A stretch of DNA of 64,000 nucleotides from Aquipseudomonas alcaligenes (lineage in GTDB: Bacteria > Pseudomonadota > Gammaproteobacteria > Pseudomonadales > Pseudomonadaceae). Numbering within the stretch: the stretch's first letter is position 1; the number at the start of each line of letters is the position of its first letter. The stretch covers positions 480,565 to 544,564 of the forward strand of contig NZ_QJRX01000002.1 of the NCBI RefSeq assembly GCF_003205495.1, given 5' to 3'. Made by a program: the position numbers and the translations under genes. Shown here one piece after another: positions 35,834 to 43,427 of the stretch. The notes under the pieces are model-generated. The model was given only the letters and a program-made list of their open reading frames with translations, was not told the origin of the DNA and did no database searches.

Positions 35834-36463
35834 ATGTACTGGGCGGAATTTCTCACCGTGGCGCTGATCCACCTGCTGGCCGTGGCCAGCCCGGGGCCGG
35901 ATTTTGCCATCGTCGTGCGCGAGAGCGTGGCCCATGGTCGGCGCGCCGGCACCTGGACGGCAGTCGGGGTCGGCACCGGCATCTTCGTGCATGTGGCCTA
36001 CTCGCTGCTCGGCATCGGCCTGATCGTGTCGCAGTCCATCGTGCTGTTCAACGCGCTGAAGTGGCTGGCCGCAGCCTACCTGTTCTACATCGGCATCAAG
36101 GCCCTGCGCGCCAAGCCGGCGGCGCCGGGCAGCCTGGAAGTGGCCGGCGATGGCATCGAGCGTTCGCCGCGCGCGGCATTCTTGACCGGTTTCGTCACCA
36201 ACGGCTTGAACCCCAAGGCCACGCTGTTCTTCCTCTCGCTGTTCACCGTGGTGATCAACCCGCACACGCCGCTGGCGGTGCAGGCCGGCTACGGCGTCTA
36301 CCTGGCCTTCGCCACGGCGCTGTGGTTCTGCCTGGTGGCACTGCTGTTCAGCCAGCGCCGGGTGCGCGCCGGCTTCGCCCGCTTGGGCCACTGGTTCGAC
36401 CGGCTGATGGGCGCGGTGCTGGTGGGGCTGGGCGTCAAGCTGGCCTTTACCGAGCTTCGATAA
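35834..36463 (+). CDS. LysE/RhtB family amino acid exporter
   Basis: The 209-residue membrane protein has about six hydrophobic helices and the family signature at the N-terminus (LLAVASPGPDFAIVVRESV, residues about 14-32), then GIGTG-like GVGTGIFVHVAYSLLG and FLTGFVTNGLNPKATLFFLSLF near residue 117. These families export amino acids such as lysine, homoserine or threonine, or related compounds; the substrate is not predictable. CTGGAGGTG gives a strong ribosome binding site for the ATG at 35834. Confidence 0.88.
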   Translation: MYWAEFLTVALIHLLAVASPGPDFAIVVRESVAHGRRAGTWTAVGVGTGIFVHVAYSLLGIGLIVSQSIVLFNALKWLAAAYLFYIGIKALRAKPAAPGSLEVAGDGIERSPRAAFLTGFVTNGLNPKATLFFLSLFTVVINPHTPLAVQAGYGVYLAFATALWFCLVALLFSQRRVRAGFARLGHWFDRLMGAVLVGLGVKLAFTELR

Positions 36464-36476
36464 AGAGTCGCCCATG

Positions 36477-36504
36477 AAAAAGCCCCGCCTAGGCGGGGCT
36501 TTTT
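36477..36504. terminator. Bidirectional intrinsic terminator
   Basis: AAAAAGCCCCGCC (36477-36489) and GGCGGGGCTTTTT (36492-36504) form a 13-bp perfect stem with A and T tracts on both sides, so it works for the LysE-type gene and for the converging thiolase gene. Confidence 0.93.
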
Positions 36505-36517
36505 CGTTGCGCAGTGC

Positions 36518-37693
36518 TTAAAGCAGCTCGATGGCCACGGCGGTCGCTTCGCCGCCACCGATGCACAGCGACGCCACGCCGCGCTTGCCGCCCTTCTTCT
36601 GCAGGGCGTTGATCAGGGTGACGATCAGGCGCGAGCCGGTGGAGCCGACCGGGTGACCCTGGGCGCAGGCGCCGCCATAGACGTTGACCTTGGCGTGATC
36701 CAGGCCGTGCTCGCGCATGGCCAGCATGGTGACCATGGCGAAGGCCTCGTTGATCTCGTACAGGTCGACGTCGTCCTTGCTCCAGCCGGTCTTCTTGAAC
36801 AGGTTGCTCATGGCGCCGATCGGCGCGATGGTGAACTCGCTCGGGTCCTGGCTCTGGGTGGCGTGGGCGACGATCTTCGCCAGCGGCTTGAGGCCACGCT
36901 TGTCGGCTTCCTCGGCGGTCATCAGCACCAGGGCGCTGGCGCCGTCGGAGATCGAGCTGGCGTTGGCGGCGGTGATGGTGCCGTCCTTCTTGAACGCCGG
37001 CTTGAGGGTCGGAATCTTGTCCAGGTTGGCGGTCAGCGGTTGTTCGTCATCCTTCACCACCACCTCGCCCTTGCGGCTGGTGACGGTGACCGGGACGATC
37101 TCGCTGGCCAGCTCGCCGCTCTGGATGGCGGCCTGGGCGCGCTTCAGCGATTCGATGGCGTAGGCGTCCATCTCCTCGCGGGTGATGCCGTACTTGTCGG
37201 CGGTCTCCTGGGCGAAGGAGCCCATCAGGCGGCCGGTGCGGGCGTCTTCCAGGCCGTCGAAGAACATGTGGTCCTTGATCTCGCCATGGCCCATGCGCAG
37301 GCCGGTGCGGGCCTTCTCGACGATGTAGGGCGCGTTGGACATGCTTTCCATACCGCCGGCGACCATCACCTCGTTGCTGCCGGCCTTGAGCGCGTCGAAG
37401 GCCTGCATCACGGCCTTCATGCCGGAGCCGCACAGCTTGTTGATCGTGGTGCAGCCGGTGGCCGCCGGCAGGCCGGCGCCCAGCGAGGCCTGGCGGGCCG
37501 GGCCCTGCTTGAGGCCGGCGGGCAGTACGCAGCCCATGATCACTTCCTGCACATCGGCGGGCTGGATACCGGCACGGGCCACGGCCTCGCGGATGGCGAT
37601 GGCGCCAAGCTCCACGGCAGGCACGCTGGACAGGCTGCCCTGGAAGCCACCCATGGGGGTGCGGGCGCCGCTGACGATGACGATATCGGACAT
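36518..37693 (-). CDS. Acetyl-CoA acetyltransferase / thiolase
   Basis: Thiolase II type enzyme (391 residues) that condenses or cleaves acyl-CoA chains. The nucleophilic Cys88 lies in TTINKLCGSGMKAVMQ; NEAFA (near residue 315), the catalytic His in GGACAQGHPVGSTGSR and the second Cys in LCIGGGEATA are all present. The His motif reads ACAQGHPVGS rather than the common AIALGHPIGAS, marking a distinct subgroup. An upstream in-frame ATG at 37735 would add 14 residues; GAGG precedes the ATG at 37693. It is divergent from the AlkK-type ligase, consistent with fatty-acid metabolism. Confidence 0.93.
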   Translation of the reverse strand: MSDIVIVSGARTPMGGFQGSLSSVPAVELGAIAIREAVARAGIQPADVQEVIMGCVLPAGLKQGPARQASLGAGLPAATGCTTINKLCGSGMKAVMQAFDALKAGSNEVMVAGGMESMSNAPYIVEKARTGLRMGHGEIKDHMFFDGLEDARTGRLMGSFAQETADKYGITREEMDAYAIESLKRAQAAIQSGELASEIVPVTVTSRKGEVVVKDDEQPLTANLDKIPTLKPAFKKDGTITAANASSISDGASALVLMTAEEADKRGLKPLAKIVAHATQSQDPSEFTIAPIGAMSNLFKKTGWSKDDVDLYEINEAFAMVTMLAMREHGLDHAKVNVYGGACAQGHPVGSTGSRLIVTLINALQKKGGKRGVASLCIGGGEATAVAIELL

Positions 37694-37864
37694 CGGTATT
37701 ACCTCTGAAGAGTGAAGCCGGAACGGCAGGGACAAGTCGATTCTACTGCGTGACCGGTAATGGCCAAAGAGTCACCGGAAAAATCATTCTTTGGGTGGAT
37801 TAAGTCGGAGGCAGAGCGGTTCTAGATTGGCGCCGAAGAATAACTCCAAGTACAGGTTACCGAC

Positions 37865-39547
37865 ATGCTGCAGACCCGAGTCATCCCGCCAGCCGCCAAT
37901 GCCAACCAGGCTCCGCTGCTGATCAAGCGCTTGCTGCTCTCCGGCAGCCGTTACGAGAAGACCCGCGAGATCGTCTACCGCGACCAGCTGCGCTACAGCT
38001 ACGCCACCTTCAACGAGCGCGTGGCGCGCCTGGCCAACGTGCTGAGCGCGGCCGGGGTCAAGGCCGGCGATACCGTGGCGGTGATGGACTGGGACAGCCA
38101 CCGCTACCTGGAGTGCATGTTCGCCATTCCGATGATCGGCGCGGTGCTGCACACCATCAACATCCGCCTGTCCGCCGACCAGATCCTCTACACCATGAAT
38201 CACGCCGTGGACAAATTCGTCCTGGTCAACAGCGAGTTCGTGCCGCTGTACAAGGGCATCGAAGCCCAGCTGACCACGGTGGAGAAGACCATCCTGCTCA
38301 CTGATGGCGCCGAGAAGAGCGCCGAGCTGCCCAATCTGGTCGGCGAGTACGAGAGCCTGCTGGCCGCCGCCAGCACGAAGTATGACTTCCAGGACTTCGA
38401 CGAGAACTCGGTGGCCACCACCTTCTACACCACCGGCACCACCGGCAACCCCAAGGGCGTGTACTTCACCCACCGCCAGCTGGTGCTGCATACCCTGGCC
38501 GAGGCCAGCGTGCTGGGTAGCCTGGACAGCGTGCGCCTGCTCGGTACCGACGACGTATACATGCCGATCACGCCGATGTTCCACGTGCACGCCTGGGGCA
38601 TCCCCTACGTGGCCACCATGCTCGGCATCAAGCAGGTCTATCCTGGTCGCTACGAGCCGGACATGCTGTGCCGGCTGATTCGCGAGGAGAAGGTGACCTT
38701 CTCGCACTGCGTGCCGACCATCCTGCAGATGATGCTCAACGCGCCCAGCGCTCAAGGCTATGACTTCGCCGGGCTCAAGGTGATCATCGGCGGCAGCGCG
38801 CTGAATCGCGCCCTCTACGAGGCGGCCAAGGCCCGCGGCATCCAGCTGACGGCGGCCTATGGCATGTCCGAGACCTGCCCGCTGATCTCCTGCGCGCATA
38901 TCAATGAAGAACTCAAGGCCGGCAGCGAGGACGAGCGCGTCACCTACCGGATCAAGGCCGGTGTGCCGGTGCCGCTGGTGGAGGCCGCGCTCATGGGGGC
39001 GGACGGTCAGCTGCTACCCGCCGATGGCGAAACCCAGGGCGAGCTGGTGCTGCGCGCGCCCTGGCTGACAATGGGCTACTTCAACGAGCCGCAGAAGAGC
39101 GCCGAACTGTGGGAGCACGGCTGGCTGCACACCGGTGACGTGGCAACCCTGGATGATTTCGGTTTCATCGACATCCGCGACCGCATCAAGGATGTGATCA
39201 AGACCGGTGGCGAATGGCTGTCGTCGCTGGAACTGGAAGACCTGATCAGCCGCCATCCGGCCGTGCGCGAGGTGGCGGTGGTAGGGGTCCCCGATCCGCA
39301 ATGGGGCGAGCGTCCCTTCGCCCTGCTGGTGCTGCGCGAGGGGCAGGCGCTGGATGCCAAGGGGCTGAAGGAGCATCTCATCCCCTTCGTCGAGCTGGGC
39401 CACATCAACAAGTGGGCGATACCCAGCCAGATCGCGCTTGTTACCGATATTCCCAAAACCAGTGTGGGCAAGCTGGATAAGAAACGAATTCGTCTTGATA
39501 TCGCCCAGTGGCAGGCGGCGGGCAGCGCGTTCCTGTCCACGCTCTGA
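37865..39547 (+). CDS. alkK: Medium-chain acyl-CoA ligase (AlkK-type)
   Basis: Activates fatty acids to acyl-CoA with ATP through an acyl-adenylate. The 560-residue protein shows the AMP-binding signature TFYTTGTTGNPKGVYFTH near residue 185, YGMSETCPLIS near residue 336, WLHTGDVATLD, DRIKDVIKTGGEW, and the C-terminal catalytic Lys in PKTSVGKLDKK. The whole sequence closely resembles, from memory, Pseudomonas AlkK / P. putida PP_0763, which prefers medium-chain acids. The following DUF1302, DUF1329 and LuxR genes reproduce the PP_0763-0767 neighbourhood. CAGG lies upstream of the ATG, but spacing is only fair. Confidence 0.88.
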   Translation: MLQTRVIPPAANANQAPLLIKRLLLSGSRYEKTREIVYRDQLRYSYATFNERVARLANVLSAAGVKAGDTVAVMDWDSHRYLECMFAIPMIGAVLHTINIRLSADQILYTMNHAVDKFVLVNSEFVPLYKGIEAQLTTVEKTILLTDGAEKSAELPNLVGEYESLLAAASTKYDFQDFDENSVATTFYTTGTTGNPKGVYFTHRQLVLHTLAEASVLGSLDSVRLLGTDDVYMPITPMFHVHAWGIPYVATMLGIKQVYPGRYEPDMLCRLIREEKVTFSHCVPTILQMMLNAPSAQGYDFAGLKVIIGGSALNRALYEAAKARGIQLTAAYGMSETCPLISCAHINEELKAGSEDERVTYRIKAGVPVPLVEAALMGADGQLLPADGETQGELVLRAPWLTMGYFNEPQKSAELWEHGWLHTGDVATLDDFGFIDIRDRIKDVIKTGGEWLSSLELEDLISRHPAVREVAVVGVPDPQWGERPFALLVLREGQALDAKGLKEHLIPFVELGHINKWAIPSQIALVTDIPKTSVGKLDKKRIRLDIAQWQAAGSAFLSTL

Positions 39548-39895
39548 TAGCGTTCTAGCCGGCTTCTGCGATGTGCTGAAAAGTGATTTGCCTGTCTGCA
39601 AGTCCCCGTCGTTGCTAGGGTGATGCTCGTAAGGCTTGTGATTTACTTCAGGGGCATTGGGGGGGGCGTGATGGTGGATGAGCCCCACCTGCAGATGACT
39701 GCGGGGATATTGGTCTCAAACGAGCGTTTGGCTTGTTAATTGCTTTGTTGGGTCAAGTTCGGTGGGTGGGACGTTCGTGACCCGCCGGTCTAGAGAGGTT
39801 GGGGGCTGGAAATCACACTTTCGGGGGATCAAGCCTCGGGGGGGCGTGGCTATAGTCCGCAGCATCCATAACAAAAAACACATGGAGTAGCGTCG
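39548..39895. other. 348-nt intergenic region before the DUF1302 gene
   Basis: No gene, terminator with T-tract or repeat element is recognised. The base composition is less GC-rich than around it, with G runs near 39660 and 39830. It contains the palindrome CAAACGAGCGTTTG (39717-39730), and TATAGT at about 39851 that could be a -10 box without a matching -35. It is therefore taken as the regulatory region of the DUF1302-DUF1329 operon. Confidence 0.6.
39717..39730. promoter_or_regulatory. PsrA-like operator palindrome
   Basis: CAAAC-GAGC-GTTTG matches the published form of the Pseudomonas PsrA site, (C/G)AAAC-N2-4-GTTT(G/C). PsrA is a TetR-family regulator released by long-chain fatty acids. 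The site lies 165 nt before the DUF1302 start, close to TTGGTC and GTTAAT stretches that could be promoter parts. The match is short, so this is a hypothesis supported by neighbouring fatty-acid genes. Confidence 0.5.
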
Positions 39896-41896
39896 ATGAC
39901 AAAAACCAAACCCTTCTGGCGTCTGGCCAAGCTGCCGCTGGCAGTCAGCCTTGCCTCCACCCTCGCTGCCCCGGCTTATGCCGTGTCTTTCAATATCGGT
40001 GAGATCGAAGGTCAGCTGGATTCTTCTCTGTCTGTGGGTGCCAGCTGGTCGATGCGCGGTGCCGACCCTGACCTGATCGGTGTGAATAACGGCGGTGACG
40101 GCCTTTCCCAGACCTCCGACGACAGCCATTTGAACTTCAAGAAGGGTGAGACCTTCTCCAAGATCTTCAAGGGTATTCACGATCTTGAGCTCAAGTACGG
40201 CGATACCGGTGTATTTGTTCGTGGCAAATACTGGTATGACTTCGAACTGAAGGATGAGAGCCGTCTGTTCAAGGATATCGACGACTCCAATCGCAAAGAG
40301 GGTGCCCAGTCCTCCGGCGCCGAGATTCTTGACGCCTTCGTTTATCACAACTATGCGATTGCTGATCAGCCGGGTTCCGTGCGTCTCGGTAAGCAGGTGG
40401 TGAGCTGGGGTGAAAGTACCTTCATCCAGAATAGTATCAACGCCATTAACCCGGTCGATGCAGCTGCCTTTCGTCGCCCTGGTGCCGAGATCAAGGAAGG
40501 TCTGATCCCGGTCAATATGTTTTATGTGTCGCAGAGCCTGACCGATAATCTCTCTGCCGAAGCGTTTTATCAGCTTGAGTGGGATCAGACAGTTACAGAT
40601 AACTGCGGCACCTTCTTCGCGCAGCCTGACATTGTTGCCGACGGTTGTGATAGCAACCTTGCCGTGCTTCGTAGCGAAACTTCCTTGCGCAATACTCTGG
40701 CCCCGCTTGGTGTGGCTCTGACTAATGCACAGATTGCTGCTTTGAATGCTCTGGGTACTGACTGGGGTTCTCCGGACGAAGGTGTCATCGTACGTCGCTC
40801 TGGTGACAAGGACGCTCGTGACAGCGGGCAGTTCGGTGTTGCTCTTCGTTATTTCTTTGAGCCGCTGGATACAGAGTTTGGCGGCTATTTCATGAACTAC
40901 CACAGTCGTACGCCGATCTTTAGCGGCCAGTCCGGCAGTGTTGCCGATTATGCCGCAATCCGAAATTACATTCTTGCGGGTCCTGGTGGCGGTGGCTTGA
41001 CGGCCACTCGTGCCAGTCTGGCTTCCTTGGCAGCAGCTGGTTCTGGCAGCTACTTCATGGAATATCCCGAGGATATCCGCCTGTATGGTTTGAGTTTCTC
41101 GACCACTCTACCGACAGGTACTGCCTGGGCTGGCGAGTTGAGCTATCGTCCGAATGCTCCGGTGCAGCTCAATACCACTGATGTGCTCTATGCGGGTCTC
41201 AAGCCTCTGGGGCAATTGGCGACTGTCGGTCCGGGCTATGTGGCCAGTGGCATCAATAATGTCTCGCTGCTGGATGCTACGGCAGGGTCTACTGCCAATG
41301 GATACCGCCGCAAGGAAATCACGCAGTTCCAGACCACCCTCACTCACTTCTTCGATCAGGTCATGGGCGCTAGCCGCTTGACTCTGGTTGGTGAGATCGG
41401 TGTGGTGCATGTCGGCGGCCTGGAGAACTCCGATGAGCTTCGCTATGGTCGCGACCCCATCTACGGTCCGGGCCCGCTTCCTGGCAACTATGACGTCAAT
41501 GGCGCTGCAACCCCGGGTGGAGTTTTCCCCGCATGTACTGGCCTGAACGTTTCGACCCTTGGTAGTGCGAACGCCGAAAACGTTAGTAAGTACTGTGAGG
41601 ACGATGGCTTTGTGACAACCACCGCATGGGGCTATCGCGCTCGAGCTATCTGGGACTACCCGGATGTATTCGCCGGTGTGAACCTGCGTCCGAGCGTTGC
41701 TTGGTCGCATGACGTGAATGGTTATGGTCCCAATGGCTTGTTCACCGAGGGTGCCAAGGCCGTCAGCCTGGGTCTGGATGCCGAGTACCAGAACACCTAC
41801 ACCGCCAGCCTGTCTTACACCGATTTCTTTGGTGGTAAGTACAACACGGCTGTTGATCGTGACTTCCTCGCCTTCAGCGTGGGCGTGAGCTTCTAA
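39896..41896 (+). CDS. DUF1302 family outer-membrane protein
   Basis: The 666-residue precursor begins with a signal peptide (KLPLAVSLASTLAAPAYA, cut near residue 29). Mature sequence has alternating beta-barrel-like strands throughout, such as LSVGASWSMRG, FVRGKYWYDFELKDES, SVRLGKQVVSWGEST and a C-terminal strand ending DFLAFSVGVSF with terminal Phe, an outer-membrane signal. Family function is unproven; members travel with DUF1329 genes near lipid or hydrocarbon genes. Codons end in T more often than in flanking genes (for example many GGT, GTT and CGT). The DUF1329 gene follows 25 nt later. Confidence 0.85.
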   Translation: MTKTKPFWRLAKLPLAVSLASTLAAPAYAVSFNIGEIEGQLDSSLSVGASWSMRGADPDLIGVNNGGDGLSQTSDDSHLNFKKGETFSKIFKGIHDLELKYGDTGVFVRGKYWYDFELKDESRLFKDIDDSNRKEGAQSSGAEILDAFVYHNYAIADQPGSVRLGKQVVSWGESTFIQNSINAINPVDAAAFRRPGAEIKEGLIPVNMFYVSQSLTDNLSAEAFYQLEWDQTVTDNCGTFFAQPDIVADGCDSNLAVLRSETSLRNTLAPLGVALTNAQIAALNALGTDWGSPDEGVIVRRSGDKDARDSGQFGVALRYFFEPLDTEFGGYFMNYHSRTPIFSGQSGSVADYAAIRNYILAGPGGGGLTATRASLASLAAAGSGSYFMEYPEDIRLYGLSFSTTLPTGTAWAGELSYRPNAPVQLNTTDVLYAGLKPLGQLATVGPGYVASGINNVSLLDATAGSTANGYRRKEITQFQTTLTHFFDQVMGASRLTLVGEIGVVHVGGLENSDELRYGRDPIYGPGPLPGNYDVNGAATPGGVFPACTGLNVSTLGSANAENVSKYCEDDGFVTTTAWGYRARAIWDYPDVFAGVNLRPSVAWSHDVNGYGPNGLFTEGAKAVSLGLDAEYQNTYTASLSYTDFFGGKYNTAVDRDFLAFSVGVSF

Positions 41897-41921
41897 GCGC
41901 AGAACAAGAATAAGGATGACT

Positions 41922-43295
41922 ATGCAGATGAAATCTAAAAAAGCACTGTTGCAGTCGGGTGTGCTGGCGCTGTCCATGCTCGCCACCAGCGTGATGGCTG
42001 CCGTTTCCGCCGATGAAGCTGCCAAGCTGGGCTCCACCCTGACTCCGCTGGGCGCTGAGAGGGCCGGTAACGCCGATGGCTCCATTCCCGAGTGGACCGG
42101 CGGTCTGCCCAAGAATGCCGGTACCGCCGATGACCGCGGCTTCCTCAGCGATCCGTTCTCCAGTGAGCAGCCGCTGTTCACCATCACCGCGCAGAATGTC
42201 GACCAGTACAAGGACAAGCTGACTCCCGGCCAGGTCGCCATGTTCAAGCGCTACCCGGACAGCTTCAAGATCCCGGTGTATCCGACTCATCGCTCCGCCA
42301 CTGCTCCGCAGAGCGTGCTGGACGATGTGAAGATCAACGCGACCAATACCAAGCTGGTCGAGGGCGGTAACGGTCTGGAGAACTTCAAGACCGCTTACCC
42401 CTTCCCGATCCCGCAGAACGGTCTGGAAGCGATCTGGAACCAGATCACCCGCTATCGTGGTGGTAGCGTGCGTCGCCTGGTGACCCAGGCCACTCCGCAG
42501 GCCAACGGTTCCTACAGTCTGGTGTATTTCCAGGACGAGTTCACCTTCCCGACCAGCCTGACCGACTACGACCCGAGCAAGCCGAGCAACATCCTGTTCT
42601 ACTTCAAGCAGCGCGTGACTGCGCCGGCGCGTCTGGCTGGTAACGTACTGCTGGTCCACGAGACCCTGAACCAGGTGAAGGAGCCGCGTCTGGCCTGGCT
42701 GTACAACGCCGGTCAGCGTCGCGTGCGTCGTGCCCCGCAGGTGTCCTACGACGGTCCGGGTACCGCCGCCGACGGCCTGCGTACTTCCGACAACTTCGAC
42801 ATGTACAACGGCGCTCCGGATCGTTACGACTGGAAGCTGAACGGCAAGAAGGAGATCTACATCCCGTACAACTCCTACAAGCTGGACTCGCCGAAGCTGA
42901 AGTATGCCGACATCATCAAGGCCGGCCACCTGAACCCGGAGCACACTCGCTACGAGCTGCACCGCGTCTGGCACGTGACCGGTACCCTGAAGGCCGGCGA
43001 GCGTCACATCTACGCCAAGCGTGATGTGTTCATCGACGAGGACACCTGGCAGGCCGCGGTGATCGACCATTACGACGGTCGTGGCGCCCTGTGGCGTGTC
43101 GCCGAGGCTCATGCCCAGTACTACTACGACAAGCAAGTGCCGTGGTACACCGTGGAAACCCTGCACGACATCATCTCTGGTCGTTACCTGGCCCTGGGTA
43201 TGAAGAACGAGGAGAAGCAGTCCTACGACTTCAACTACAAGGCTTCGTCCAGCGATTACACCCCGGCTGCTCTGCGTCAGGCTGGCGTGCGTTAA
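41922..43295 (+). CDS. DUF1329 family periplasmic protein
   Basis: The precursor of about 457 residues has a signal peptide (KKALLQSGVLALSMLATSVMAA) and then the DUF1329 body with AVSADEAAKLGSTLTPLGAE, IPEWTGGLP, NTKLVEGGNGLENFKTAYPFPIP and the tyrosine-rich YNGAPDRYDWKLNGKKEIYIPYN. The fold is thought to be related to LolA/LolB, which suggests carrying a lipid or hydrophobic ligand between membranes; this is inference. ATGs at 41916, 41922 and 41928 are in frame; AAGGA best serves 41922. It forms an operon with the DUF1302 gene. Confidence 0.85.
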   Translation: MQMKSKKALLQSGVLALSMLATSVMAAVSADEAAKLGSTLTPLGAERAGNADGSIPEWTGGLPKNAGTADDRGFLSDPFSSEQPLFTITAQNVDQYKDKLTPGQVAMFKRYPDSFKIPVYPTHRSATAPQSVLDDVKINATNTKLVEGGNGLENFKTAYPFPIPQNGLEAIWNQITRYRGGSVRRLVTQATPQANGSYSLVYFQDEFTFPTSLTDYDPSKPSNILFYFKQRVTAPARLAGNVLLVHETLNQVKEPRLAWLYNAGQRRVRRAPQVSYDGPGTAADGLRTSDNFDMYNGAPDRYDWKLNGKKEIYIPYNSYKLDSPKLKYADIIKAGHLNPEHTRYELHRVWHVTGTLKAGERHIYAKRDVFIDEDTWQAAVIDHYDGRGALWRVAEAHAQYYYDKQVPWYTVETLHDIISGRYLALGMKNEEKQSYDFNYKASSSDYTPAALRQAGVR

Positions 43296-43310
43296 TCCTC
43301 GCGTCACTCG

Positions 43311-43337
43311 AAAAAGCCGGCCTAGTGCCGGCTTTTT
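43311..43337 (+). terminator. Intrinsic terminator after DUF1329 gene
   Basis: AAAAAGCCGGC (43311-43321) pairs with GCCGGCTTTTT (43327-43337) around CTAGT, followed by CTTTTCC. It separates the operon from the LuxR-family gene 90 nt downstream. Confidence 0.92.
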
Positions 43338-43427
43338 CTTTTCCTCCACACGCGCCGGGCTTCAAATGCGCGTGCCAAGGGGATAGGCTGCGGGCATTGC
43401 GCTGTCGCCGATGACCCCGATGCTCTC

